Assembly: GCF_003058165.1 (NCBI RefSeq)
Contig: NZ_QBUC01000006.1
Span: 1 to 64,000, forward strand
DNA from: Paenisporosarcina sp. OV554
Lineage (GTDB): Bacteria; Bacillota; Bacilli; Bacillales_A; Planococcaceae
DNA length: 64,000 nt
Direction of reading: 5' to 3'
In this document: positions 43,346 to 51,862 of the stretch, one piece after another
Layout: each line of letters starts with the position of its first letter
Numbering within the stretch: the first letter of the stretch is position 1
Position numbers and translations under genes: made by a program
The notes under the pieces: generated by a model
Databases searched by the model: none
What the model was told of the DNA's origin: nothing
What the model saw: only the letters and a program-made list of their open reading frames with translations

Positions 43346-44122
43346 TTAAATTCCAGTGAATACCGGACTCCTTTTTTCACTAAATGCGTTAAGCGCTTCT
43401 ATTCGATCTGAGGTTGGAATCGTTAATTCATAAGCTTTCGATTCAATTGCAAGACCTGTCTGCAAATCTGTATTCATCCCTTGAGTAATCGCATATTTCG
43501 CTTGTTTAATCGCAACCTGGCCATTTTTCATGATATCGAAAGCAAGTTGTTCGCAACTTAATAGAAGCTCTTCTTTCTTAACTACCTTTAAAACGACCCC
43601 AAGTTCTACACCTTCTTCTGCGGTGAATTTTCTTGCCGTGAAAATTAATTCTTTAGCTTTCATTTCTCCTACCAGCCTTGGAAGACGTTGAGTACCTCCC
43701 GCTCCCGGAATGATAGCCCAGCTCGTTTCTGTTAGTCCCATCTTCACACCTTGTGCTGCAATTGAAAAATCGCAAGCAATCATCAATTCAAAGCCACCAC
43801 CAAATGCATAGCCGTTTACAGCAGCAATTGTTGGTTGTGGGAGGCTAGCGATACTGTTAAATACGTCTCTAATCGCTTTGACATTTCTGCGCACTTCAGT
43901 TTCTTTCAATGTTTTGCGTTCTTTTAAATCCGCTCCAGCACTGAATGATTTTTCTCCTGCACCTGTGAAAATTACAACACTCACTTCAGGGTCAAGTGAA
44001 ATCAAATCTGTCACAGTCTGAAGCTCATAGAGTGTTTCGTAATTGAAGCAGTTCATTGCTTCTTCTCGGTTAATTGTCACATAAGCGATATTGTTTTGTT
44101 TTCTATATAAAATCGTTGTCAT
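43346..44122 (-). CDS. Enoyl-CoA hydratase, AUH-like third crotonase of the paa cluster
   Basis: This 258-residue crotonase-fold protein has the oxyanion-hole motifs SAGADLKER and NGYAFGGGFELMIACDF, and KMGLTETSWAIIPGAGGTQRLP with a catalytic Glu. The pattern is closest to AUH-type (methylglutaconyl-CoA) hydratases rather than PaaF or PaaG, which are encoded separately at 48281-49843. Its function here may be hydration of an unsaturated dicarboxylyl-CoA. It is followed by paaX and preceded by 347 bp of degenerate repeat. Confidence 0.88.
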   Translation of the reverse strand: MTTILYRKQNNIAYVTINREEAMNCFNYETLYELQTVTDLISLDPEVSVVIFTGAGEKSFSAGADLKERKTLKETEVRRNVKAIRDVFNSIASLPQPTIAAVNGYAFGGGFELMIACDFSIAAQGVKMGLTETSWAIIPGAGGTQRLPRLVGEMKAKELIFTARKFTAEEGVELGVVLKVVKKEELLLSCEQLAFDIMKNGQVAIKQAKYAITQGMNTDLQTGLAIESKAYELTIPTSDRIEALNAFSEKRSPVFTGI

Positions 44123-44207
44123 TTGTAATCTCCTTCAAAAAAAAAATTCATTTCACTTTTTTTAGATAAACTTTATTAAAGTGTACACCTTCGAACTTGG
44201 AGATTCG

Positions 44208-44374
44208 TCCACTCGCTGTGGGTTTTTGTCCGTTCAACTGGGGTTCCATCCACTCATTATAGGTTTTCATCCATTCAATTTGGTTTTCCATCCACTCGTG
44301 TAACGTTACCAACCATTCGCTTGGAAACGGACACCATTCCTCCGGAGAAAGACACCAGATCGTATGTCCAGAGT
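44208..44374. repeat. Degenerate 21-bp tandem repeat in an intergenic region
   Basis: Words of the form TCCACTC or ACCATTC recur at 44208, 44229, 44249, 44270, 44291, 44312, 44333 and 44354, a spacing of 20-21 bp. The intervening bases are poorly conserved but often GGTTTT. The flanks contain related TCCGCTCC. The block fills most of the 347-bp gap between the AUH-like hydratase and the thiolase, with no gene present. Confidence 0.65.
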
Positions 44375-44469
44375 CGGATTAGAGTGTCCGCTCCTCATTT
44401 CTGATGGCGAGCTATAATTAGCTTTTCTTATAAGAGAACCACCACGTGAGGGACAGCTTATTCAAATAA

Positions 44470-45675
44470 TTATTCCGATATATTTTCAATAATTGCCGCG
44501 ATTCCCTGTCCAACTCCGATACACATGGTAGCCAGACCGTATTTAACATTCTGTTTTTTCATTTCATATAAAAGGGTAGTCAAAATTCGTGCACCGCTAG
44601 CGCCAAGAGGATGCCCAAAAGCGATTGCTCCACCATTCACATTTACTTTTTTATCATCTAAACCTATTTGGCGAATGCATTCAATTGATTGTGATGCGAA
44701 CGCTTCATTTAATTCAACAAGCCCAATATCTTCTGTATTTAACCTTGCTCGTTCTAGTGCTTTTCTAGTTGCGAAAATTGGACCAAGCCCCATTACATTA
44801 GGTTCTAGGCCAGCTGTTGCGCCAGTAACATATCTGGCAAGTGGTTTAAGATTAAGTTCTTTTGCTTTTTCAGCACTCATCAGAAGCAAAGCGGACGCAC
44901 CGTCATTGACGCCTGAAGCATTGCCTGCGGTAACACTACCACCTTTAAATATCGGTTTAAGCTTAGTCAGTTTTTCAATCGTGGTATCTGGACGAGGATG
45001 CTCATCTTGATCCACGATGACTTTGTTGCCTTTCCTATCTAAATAAATAACTGGGACGATTTCTTCAGCAAAACGGTTTTCTTCAATAGCTTTTTTGGCA
45101 CGTTTTTGGCTTTCAAAGGCAAATAAATCCTGGTCTTCACGCGTTATATTAAAACGCTGTGCTACGTTTTCTGCTGTCTGAGGCATTGAATCTGCTCCGT
45201 ACATTTCTTTCAACTTATTATTAGTAAAACGCCAGCCAATTGTTGTATCAAGCATTTCCATATTTCCTCGAGGAAATGATTGATCTGGCTTAGCCATGAC
45301 GAATGGTGCACGCGTCATACTTTCGGTTCCGCCCGCAATGTAAATATCGCCTTCTCCCACTGCGATTGCCCTAGCAGCATACATAACCGCATCGAGTCCC
45401 GAGCCACAAAGACGATTAATCGTTGTCCCCGCCACTTCAACAGGAAGCTCCGCCAACAAACCGGACATTCTCGCTACGTTACGGTTATCTTCTCCTGCTT
45501 GATTGGCATTTCCCAAAACAACTTCTTCAATTTCTCCTGTCTGCAGTGTAGGATTACGTTCAACAAGTGCCTTAATAACAACAGCTCCTAGATCGTCGGG
45601 GCGCACATCTTTTAACGCTCCATTATATCTTCCGATAGGTGTCCTTACAGCATCTACAATGACGACTTCTCTCAT
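44470..45675 (-). CDS. paaJ: 3-oxoadipyl-CoA / acetyl-CoA thiolase, PaaJ-like
   Basis: A 401-residue thiolase II. The acyl-binding Cys is in INRLCGSGLDAVM, the His in GGAIAFGHPLGASGARI and the second Cys in ATMCIGVGQG. Length and the segment NGALKDVRPDDLGAVVI fit the PcaF/PaaJ type that splits 3-oxoadipyl-CoA to succinyl-CoA and acetyl-CoA, the last step of phenylacetate degradation. Its start overlaps the paaH stop by 4 bases, supporting this assignment. Confidence 0.88.
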   Translation of the reverse strand: MREVVIVDAVRTPIGRYNGALKDVRPDDLGAVVIKALVERNPTLQTGEIEEVVLGNANQAGEDNRNVARMSGLLAELPVEVAGTTINRLCGSGLDAVMYAARAIAVGEGDIYIAGGTESMTRAPFVMAKPDQSFPRGNMEMLDTTIGWRFTNNKLKEMYGADSMPQTAENVAQRFNITREDQDLFAFESQKRAKKAIEENRFAEEIVPVIYLDRKGNKVIVDQDEHPRPDTTIEKLTKLKPIFKGGSVTAGNASGVNDGASALLLMSAEKAKELNLKPLARYVTGATAGLEPNVMGLGPIFATRKALERARLNTEDIGLVELNEAFASQSIECIRQIGLDDKKVNVNGGAIAFGHPLGASGARILTTLLYEMKKQNVKYGLATMCIGVGQGIAAIIENISE

Positions 45676-46544
45676 TTCTTTATCAACTCTTCTTCTATTG
45701 TATAGTCATAAACACCTTTACCACTTTTTCGTCCAAGACGTCCTGCTTTGACATATTGTTCAAGTATTGGTGCGGGGCGGTACTTTTCTCCAAGCTTTTC
45801 GTGTAAATAGTTCAAATTATTTAAGCGCGTGTCGAGTCCCACGAGGTCCACAAGTTCGAATGGACCCATTGGGTAATTTAAACCAAGTTTAATCGCTTTA
45901 TCAATTTCTTCAGGTGTACCAAGACCTTCTTGCAGCATATAAAAGGCTTCGTTTCCAACAAGTGCGCTGATCCGACTTGTGATGAATCCTGGGAATTCTT
46001 TAATGACGACCGTTTCCTTGCCCATATTGGTAGCGACTTCTCTGATTGTTTCAGCTGTTTCATCGCTCGTTTCTAAGCCCCGTACAATTTCAACTAGAGG
46101 CATTTTATGTACAGGATTGAAAAAGTGCATCGCGATTGTTTTTTCTGGTCGCTTTGCAAAAGACGCAATCTCGGTCGGACTCATCGTCGATGTATTCGTT
46201 GCAAAGTAACAATGTGATGGTGAAAATTCTTCAATAGTTTCAAACACCTGTTTTTTAATGGCTATTTGTTCAGGCACAGCTTCAATAATTAAATCGGCTT
46301 TCGCAACGGCTTTAGACAAGTCGCTTTCGAAATTTAAGTTGCTGTGAGCCTGTTCAGCTTTTTCTGAAGAAATTTTCCCAAGTGAAAGCCCTTTTTTAAT
46401 AATGTGATTAATTTCTTGTTTCGCATTTTGCAAGGCAGATTCATTTATGTCAACAACTGTAACTGCATAGCCGCCAACTGCTCCTACGTAGGCTATTCCT
46501 CTTCCCATCAAGCCTGATCCGACGACAACAATTTGCTTAATCAT
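45672..46544 (-). CDS. paaH: 3-hydroxyacyl-CoA dehydrogenase, PaaH-like
   Basis: The 290-residue NAD enzyme oxidises 3-hydroxyadipyl-CoA. The Rossmann fold is VVVGSGLMGRGIAYVGAVGG, the substrate motif MHFFNPVHKMPLVEIVRG contains the catalytic His, and the C-terminal domain has GLNYPMGPFELVDLVGLDT. It starts a two-gene unit with paaJ; a terminator at 46569-46600 separates it from the upstream paa genes, so it must have its own promoter in 46601-46748. Confidence 0.9.
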   Translation of the reverse strand: MIKQIVVVGSGLMGRGIAYVGAVGGYAVTVVDINESALQNAKQEINHIIKKGLSLGKISSEKAEQAHSNLNFESDLSKAVAKADLIIEAVPEQIAIKKQVFETIEEFSPSHCYFATNTSTMSPTEIASFAKRPEKTIAMHFFNPVHKMPLVEIVRGLETSDETAETIREVATNMGKETVVIKEFPGFITSRISALVGNEAFYMLQEGLGTPEEIDKAIKLGLNYPMGPFELVDLVGLDTRLNNLNYLHEKLGEKYRPAPILEQYVKAGRLGRKSGKGVYDYTIEEELIKK

Positions 46545-46568
46545 CGTTACACTCCTCCTTTTACGGTG

Positions 46569-46602
46569 AAAGAAAAGACAGGGATTGGAAACCCCTGTCC
46601 GT
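46569..46602 (-). terminator. Terminator between the two paa transcription units
   Basis: On the minus strand GACAGGGG pairs with CCCTGTC around TTTCCAAT and is followed by TTTTCTTTC. It ends the paaA-to-ALDH transcript before paaH. Confidence 0.7.
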
Positions 46603-46748
46603 CATTTCACTCGCTTATTACTAGTAAGAAAGGTAAAAGTTCTATAAGTTACCCCTTCGATATGATGGAGCTATGTCTAGTTATAAGCATCATCTTGCAC
46701 CTATGCTTCAGAGCCGGAATCGAGCTAGAGTAACACTTTTCGCTTTTC

Positions 46749-48266
46749 CTACAGTCCGAATGGATTTAGTGGTCGACTGCCGTAATATGATAAGATACTT
46801 TTCGTTTCTGAATAGAGATCTAGTGTTTCGATGCATAATTCGCGTCCAAATCCTGATTGCTTATAGCCACCGAATGGCGTTCCAGGGAATGCAGAAAATG
46901 GACAGTTAACCATAACGATTCCGGCTTGAATCTGATTCGCCACTCGTGTTGCACGGGCACCATCTTTTGACCAAACAGCAGAGCCTAATCCAAACTCTGT
47001 ATCGTTAGCTAATCGGATAGCTTCTTTTTCATCTTTGAATTTCATCACAACAACTACAGGTCCGAAGATTTCTTCTTTTACTACGTTCATATCGTGAGTG
47101 ACGTTGGCAATAATCGTCGGTTCAAACCAGAATCCATTTTCGTAGCCTTCAGGTTTTGTAACATTACCACCAGCAAGGATTTCTGCGCCTTCTTTTTTGG
47201 CTGATTGAACATATCCATCGATTGTATCAAGTTGACCTTGATCGATAATTGCACCCATATGTGTAGTTTTATCAAATGGATTCCCAAGCTGTAGTTTTTT
47301 TGTTTTTTCTACAAACTTGCTTATGAACTCTTCGTAAACATCTTCATGGACGTACAGGCGTGAACGCGCTTCACATGACTGGCCTGAGTTGTAGAAAATA
47401 CCGAATAATGACCCATCAACGGCCGCATCAATATCCGCATCGTCAAATACGATACTCGGTGATTTACCGCCAAGCTCAAGTGTAACGCGTTTTAATGTTT
47501 GAGATGCTTTGCCCATAATGTCTTTTCCTATTGGTGTTGAACCTGTAAATGCTACTTTATTTACTTGTGGATGCTCAACTAAAAAGTTCCCAACTTCAGT
47601 TCCTGAACCTGGAATAACGTTCACTATACCTGCAGGAACTCCTGCTTCTAGGCAAATTTCCCCTAAGATAATGGCAGTTAAAGGAGTAAGAGATGCTGGT
47701 TTAACGATGACAGCACAGCCGACAGCTATAGCAGGTGCTATTTTCCAAGCAGCCATCATTAATGGATAGTTCCACGGAATGATCTGCGCACATACACCGA
47801 CTGGTTCTTTTTCTGTATAATTATGGAATTGTCCTGGAACATTATTTACCGTCCCGCGATGACCTACAATAGCGCCAGCATAAAACTCGAAATCTTCTAT
47901 TGCTTGAGTGACTTGACCTTGAGCAGCATGAAGAGATTTACCTGTATCTAAAATTTCTAACTCAACAAGTTCGTTAAAACGACTACGCATAATAGCCGCA
48001 ATTTTGTTTAAAACTTGTGAACGTTTACCGATAGGGAATAATTTCCACTTTCCGTTATCAAATGCATTACGAGCAGCAGCTATTGCAATTTCCGCATCTT
48101 CTTTTGATGCCTTTGCCACTTCTGCAATTAGTTCTCCTGTAGCAGGGTTAAACGTTTTAATTGTTTCGCCAGTACTACTTTTCACCTTTTCTCCATTAAT
48201 AATTAAATGATAAAAATCACGTTTCATCGATTCTTGCCCTACTTCATTTTCACGAATTGTTGTCAT
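46749..48266 (-). CDS. Aldehyde dehydrogenase of the paa cluster
   Basis: A 505-residue ALDH with VCAQIIPWNYPLMMAAWK, FTGSTPIGKDI, the Glu in LELGGKSPSIVFDDADID and the catalytic Cys in NSGQSCEARSRLYV. It lacks the MaoC-like hydratase domain that PaaZ carries. In the paa pathway it could oxidise the ring-opened semialdehyde-CoA (the PaaZ ALDH step). Phenylacetaldehyde or succinate semialdehyde are alternatives, the latter being a product of the hpa pathway in this same window. GGGGGAGAAAA precedes the ATG. It is the last gene of the paaABCD operon. Confidence 0.85.
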   Translation of the reverse strand: MTTIRENEVGQESMKRDFYHLIINGEKVKSSTGETIKTFNPATGELIAEVAKASKEDAEIAIAAARNAFDNGKWKLFPIGKRSQVLNKIAAIMRSRFNELVELEILDTGKSLHAAQGQVTQAIEDFEFYAGAIVGHRGTVNNVPGQFHNYTEKEPVGVCAQIIPWNYPLMMAAWKIAPAIAVGCAVIVKPASLTPLTAIILGEICLEAGVPAGIVNVIPGSGTEVGNFLVEHPQVNKVAFTGSTPIGKDIMGKASQTLKRVTLELGGKSPSIVFDDADIDAAVDGSLFGIFYNSGQSCEARSRLYVHEDVYEEFISKFVEKTKKLQLGNPFDKTTHMGAIIDQGQLDTIDGYVQSAKKEGAEILAGGNVTKPEGYENGFWFEPTIIANVTHDMNVVKEEIFGPVVVVMKFKDEKEAIRLANDTEFGLGSAVWSKDGARATRVANQIQAGIVMVNCPFSAFPGTPFGGYKQSGFGRELCIETLDLYSETKSILSYYGSRPLNPFGL

Positions 48267-48280
48267 AAGATTTTCTCCCC

Positions 48281-49054
48281 CTATTGTCCTGTATAAACAG
48301 GTTTTCTCTTTTCCATGAATGCATTGAGACCTTCACGGTGATCATTTGTTAGACCTGCAATTCTTTGTCCTTGAGCTTCTTGTTCAAGATAGTCTTCAAA
48401 AGTAAGGTTGCTTGTTGAATTGATTGAGCGTTTAATTAAGCCAATTGCTTTTGTTGGTAGCGCGGCAATTCGAGATGCAAATGCAGTCACACCTTCTGTC
48501 CATGTTTCTTCAGAAATTAGTTGATTTGCCAGGCCCAGATCAACAGCAACAGCTGCTGGCACTTTTTCTCCTAAAATCGAAAGTTCCAAAGCTTTTGAAT
48601 GTCCAACGAGTTGGGTTAGATAATAGAGATTTCCTGAATCAGGAATGAGTCCAACATGTATAAAAGCATTCAAAAAACTACCACGTTCTGAAACAACTCT
48701 GAAGTCACAAGCAAGAGCAAGACTGAATCCTGCTCCTGCAGCTACACCATTTACCGCTGCAATAATTGGCTTTTCACATTGCCTAATTTGTTTAATCATG
48801 GGACCGTAGTGGTCTCTTAACACTTGACCATGATCCATATGTTCATCAACTTCAGATAAATCCTGGCCGGAACAAAATGCTCTACCTTCTCCAGTGATAA
48901 CAATACAACGAACTTGATCGTCAGAAGAAGCTGCTTTTATCGCTTCTTTCACTTCACGATTCATTTGTGCGATAAAAGCATTTAATTTGTCAGGTCTGTT
49001 TAAATAGAGCCATGCAATGTTGTCTTTAACGTCGTATCTAATCGTCTCAAACAT
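48281..49054 (-). CDS. paaG: Ring-1,2-epoxyphenylacetyl-CoA isomerase, PaaG-like
   Basis: The 257-residue crotonase-fold enzyme isomerises the phenylacetyl-CoA epoxide to oxepin-CoA. Oxyanion motifs are CSGQDLSEV and GVAAGAGFSLALACDFR. The Asp in GLIPDSGNLYYL matches the catalytic Asp typical of PaaG, unlike the Glu of true hydratases. It lies 12 bp after the paaF-like gene. Confidence 0.88.
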   Translation of the reverse strand: MFETIRYDVKDNIAWLYLNRPDKLNAFIAQMNREVKEAIKAASSDDQVRCIVITGEGRAFCSGQDLSEVDEHMDHGQVLRDHYGPMIKQIRQCEKPIIAAVNGVAAGAGFSLALACDFRVVSERGSFLNAFIHVGLIPDSGNLYYLTQLVGHSKALELSILGEKVPAAVAVDLGLANQLISEETWTEGVTAFASRIAALPTKAIGLIKRSINSTSNLTFEDYLEQEAQGQRIAGLTNDHREGLNAFMEKRKPVYTGQ

Positions 49055-49066
49055 AGAACACTCTCC

Positions 49067-49843
49067 TTATTTGCCTTTATAATCCGGTTTTCTTTTTTCA
49101 ATAAATGCGTTCATGCCCTCTTTTTGATCTTGTGTTGCAAATAACAAATAGAAGTTTTTCCGTTCATATTGCATGCCTTCATATAAAGAAGAATCTACTG
49201 CCTTATTTACTGAATCTTTTATGAGCCGCATTGATAGTGGTGGTTGTTTAGCTAATCTGCCTGCAAACTTCAGAGTTTCTTCCACTAATAGTTCTGGAGC
49301 GACAATTTTATTAATGATTCCATGTTCGAGAGCTACTTCAGTTGAAATACGCTCGCCAGTCCATAGCCATTCTAATGCTTTCGTACGACCAACAAGTTTC
49401 GTCAGACGCTGTGTCCCACCTGCACCTGGCATGACCCCAAGACCTACCTCGGGAAATGAAAATTCCGTATTACTTGCCGATATTAGCAAGTCACAGCAAA
49501 GGGCAAGTTCGAATCCACCACCGAAAACAAACCCATGAACTGCACCAATGATTGGCTTTTTAATAAGTGCTAAACGATCCCATTCTGCAAATTGATTCAG
49601 TAATTCAAGGCTGATTGGATTAGCTTCAGTCATTTCGTCGATGTCTGCACCAGCTGAAAAGGCTCGACCTTTTCCTATCAAGACAATGACACGGACATTT
49701 TCGTCACGATCAAAAGCTTCCATTGCCACAACTATTTCGCTTATCATTTTCGTATTCAAAGAATTTAATTGACGGGGGCGATTAAGTTCTATTACCGCAG
49801 TACTTCCCATTAAAGTAGTTTCAATGAAATCAAAACTATTCAT
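49067..49843 (-). CDS. paaF: Enoyl-CoA hydratase, PaaF-like
   Basis: A 258-residue crotonase with SAGADIDEM, GFVFGGGFELALCCDL and FSFPEVGLGVMPGAGGTQRLT. The Glu of FPEV is kept, but the first of the two catalytic Glu positions of classical crotonase appears to be Ser or Asn (SASNTEF). It should hydrate 2,3-dehydroadipyl-CoA. The start overlaps the end of the EthD-like gene by one base. Confidence 0.85.
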   Translation of the reverse strand: MNSFDFIETTLMGSTAVIELNRPRQLNSLNTKMISEIVVAMEAFDRDENVRVIVLIGKGRAFSAGADIDEMTEANPISLELLNQFAEWDRLALIKKPIIGAVHGFVFGGGFELALCCDLLISASNTEFSFPEVGLGVMPGAGGTQRLTKLVGRTKALEWLWTGERISTEVALEHGIINKIVAPELLVEETLKFAGRLAKQPPLSMRLIKDSVNKAVDSSLYEGMQYERKNFYLLFATQDQKEGMNAFIEKRKPDYKGK

Positions 49844-50145
49844 TATGCATCTTCACCAATCATAAGTGTGACTAAGTTACCCGCAAATCCCATTAGGTCC
49901 TTGCCAGAAGCTTTCCCTTCAGGTGAACGAACGCCTTGTTGCAATGATTCCAAATCATCGTATACCATCTCACACATCAGGTAGTATTTTCCTTCTCCAC
50001 CCATTGGTGATCCAGTCATTTTTGTTACTTTCATTTCTCTAAGTCCAGGAATTTTCGCTGTAAGCGGTCCGTGAACGTTGAAGTAATGATTATCAAATTC
50101 CTCTTTGTTTTCAGGATGTTTGTACAACGCGATTAATTTAGCCAT
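49843..50145 (-). CDS. EthD-family small protein
   Basis: This 100-residue dimeric alpha-beta barrel protein of the EthD type starts MAKLIALYKHPENKEEFDNHYFN split by HGPLTAKIPGL, with the core motif HYFNVHGPL. It is often found in Gram-positive paa clusters with no known reaction. It lies 17 bp after paaD, and its stop overlaps the paaF start. Confidence 0.85.
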   Translation of the reverse strand: MAKLIALYKHPENKEEFDNHYFNVHGPLTAKIPGLREMKVTKMTGSPMGGEGKYYLMCEMVYDDLESLQQGVRSPEGKASGKDLMGFAGNLVTLMIGEDA

Positions 50146-50162
50146 TTAATATTCTCCTCATT

Positions 50163-50663
50163 TCACATTAGGGTAGAAACAGGTTTCATTGCTTCAAATA
50201 CATTTTTACAAGACTTACAATACAAAATGCTTCTGCATGCAGTCGGTCCAAAAATATTATCCATTGTTACATATGTAGATCCACAATATGCGCAATCTAC
50301 ATGCCATGAGCCATCTTCTTCAAAATGGCGTGGTGGTGGAGCAATTCCAAATGCTCGTAAACCGACATGTCCTTTTTCGGTAATCCGATCAGACGTCCAA
50401 GGTGGATGAAAAACGAATTCGACTAAAACTTCGCCCACTCCTGGCAGTTCATTCACAGCATTCATCGTATTTTTCTTGATGATTTCGAGTGCTGGACAGC
50501 CAAGAAAAGTCGGCAAGAGAACTACTTTTACGTTATTTCCTTCAGTAGTAACTTTCTCAACCATGCCAAGGTCAATAATGCTGACAGAGTCAATCTCTGG
50601 ATCTTTTACTTGAATAAGTACTTCATATACTTGCTCGGTAGAAACTTTTCCAAATGTAGTCAT
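50163..50663 (-). CDS. paaD: Phenylacetyl-CoA epoxidase assembly subunit PaaD
   Basis: A 166-residue PaaD. The N-terminal MIP18/DUF59 domain is VLIQVKDPEIDSVSIIDLGMVE, and the C-terminal four-Cys zinc-ribbon-like motif is CAYCGSTYV..CRSILYCKSCKNVF. PaaD is thought to help Fe-S or metal-centre assembly of the epoxidase. The start at 50663 follows AAAGGGGCACGGTA; the open frame extends to 50780, but that part overlaps paaC. Confidence 0.9.
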   Translation of the reverse strand: MTTFGKVSTEQVYEVLIQVKDPEIDSVSIIDLGMVEKVTTEGNNVKVVLLPTFLGCPALEIIKKNTMNAVNELPGVGEVLVEFVFHPPWTSDRITEKGHVGLRAFGIAPPPRHFEEDGSWHVDCAYCGSTYVTMDNIFGPTACRSILYCKSCKNVFEAMKPVSTLM

Positions 50664-50688
50664 TACCGTGCCCCTTTCCATCAACTGA

Positions 50689-51501
50689 TTACCAGATAGC
50701 GACTGGATCGAGCAAGTAAACTTCGGAAAGTGTGGTAAGTGCTTCATCCAAGTCTTTCGTGTGTTCACCCATTCTTCCATTTTTCTCAGGTGAGTCAGGG
50801 ATCTTCGGTAATTCCAATTGAAGAGTAGTAAAAACTGGCTCTATACTTGCTGTCCAGTTTGCCTTCATTTCTTCCTCAGTACCTATGAGTTTAGTCATCT
50901 CAATCGCTAGTTTTTGATTGCCATATGAGAAGACATCACCAAAGTCATTCATCACGAGCTTAAGTGCAGCATTCATCTTATTTTTCGCGATATCTGTTGA
51001 GCTCATTAGCTGCTTAAACCATATTTCCCAATGCAGTCTGTGATAATAAAGTTCGATTCTCACTTTTACAGCTGCTTCAGCGAGTGGCTTATATGAACTT
51101 CCACACAATGAATCAATCTTTACTTTTTTCGCCTGTGTATATAGATAACTTCTAACCACTGCATATGCCCAGTCATAATGAGGCGTTTCCATATAATAAC
51201 CTTCGCCATTCACCCGCTCGGTCAATATACAGTTTCTTCTGTCGATTGCCTTGCGGGAGTGAGCAAGATCATTAGCATTTCCCGCTCCCAAATCTTCAAG
51301 AAGTGTGTAAAACATTGCCGCATGGCCCATGCTGTCTTGACTAATTGATGATGAAGCGATATCCGCTTCGATATGGGGAGCGAGTCCTAGCCATTCTGAT
51401 CCACGGTAGGCATACATAAAGTCATCATCTGCCAACTGGAATAACAAGCTCGTGATAGCTTCTCTATTTTCTAAGGTCAAATCATTTTGACTGACGCTCA
51501 T
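50689..51501 (-). CDS. paaC: Phenylacetyl-CoA epoxidase structural subunit PaaC
   Basis: The 270-residue ferritin-like structural subunit that binds PaaA. It has LADDDFMYAYRGSEWLGLAPHIEADI split, then SSSISQDSMGHAAMFYTLLEDL, and RIELYYHRLHWEIWFKQL. It lacks a full di-iron ligand set, as expected for PaaC. The start at ATG 51501, after GGAGGAG, overlaps the end of paaB. Confidence 0.93.
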   Translation of the reverse strand: MSVSQNDLTLENREAITSLLFQLADDDFMYAYRGSEWLGLAPHIEADIASSSISQDSMGHAAMFYTLLEDLGAGNANDLAHSRKAIDRRNCILTERVNGEGYYMETPHYDWAYAVVRSYLYTQAKKVKIDSLCGSSYKPLAEAAVKVRIELYYHRLHWEIWFKQLMSSTDIAKNKMNAALKLVMNDFGDVFSYGNQKLAIEMTKLIGTEEEMKANWTASIEPVFTTLQLELPKIPDSPEKNGRMGEHTKDLDEALTTLSEVYLLDPVAIW

Positions 51502-51844
51502 TTTTTTCTCCTCCCCATGACAGAATTTCTTTTTCATCTAGCACTTCTTGTTCATACATACGCCACTTTTTCTTTAAATAGCCATACCCCTTGGTCGTGC
51601 GATAATCTTTGTTTTCAAGACGTCCGAGTGTCATTTTCTCTTCGTTACTCATTTTTCTAAGATGTTTTCTATTTACAATCCAAATGTCAGCAACCGGCTC
51701 ACGGCGCATAAAGTTTTCCTGTGCCATAATAAATGCCATTTCTTCATTTGGAGCCAGTAAGCTGAATTGGTGCTGCAAGACTGAACTCGTGGTCCGTTTG
51801 CTAAAGACTTCATATTCTTGGTAAAATGTTTTCTCTTCCCCCAT
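51482..51844 (-). CDS. paaB: Phenylacetyl-CoA epoxidase subunit PaaB
   Basis: A 120-residue PaaB-family subunit with YEVFSKRTTSSVLQHQFSLL and MAFIMAQENFMRREPVADIW, the conserved features of PaaB, plus a C-terminal extension (KDYRTTKGYGYLKKKWRMYE) that many Gram-positive PaaB proteins share. It links the PaaAC cores. AAAGGAGTCAGATAAC precedes the ATG. Confidence 0.93.
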   Translation of the reverse strand: MGEEKTFYQEYEVFSKRTTSSVLQHQFSLLAPNEEMAFIMAQENFMRREPVADIWIVNRKHLRKMSNEEKMTLGRLENKDYRTTKGYGYLKKKWRMYEQEVLDEKEILSWGGEKNERQSK

Positions 51845-51862
51845 GTTATCTGACTCCTTTCT

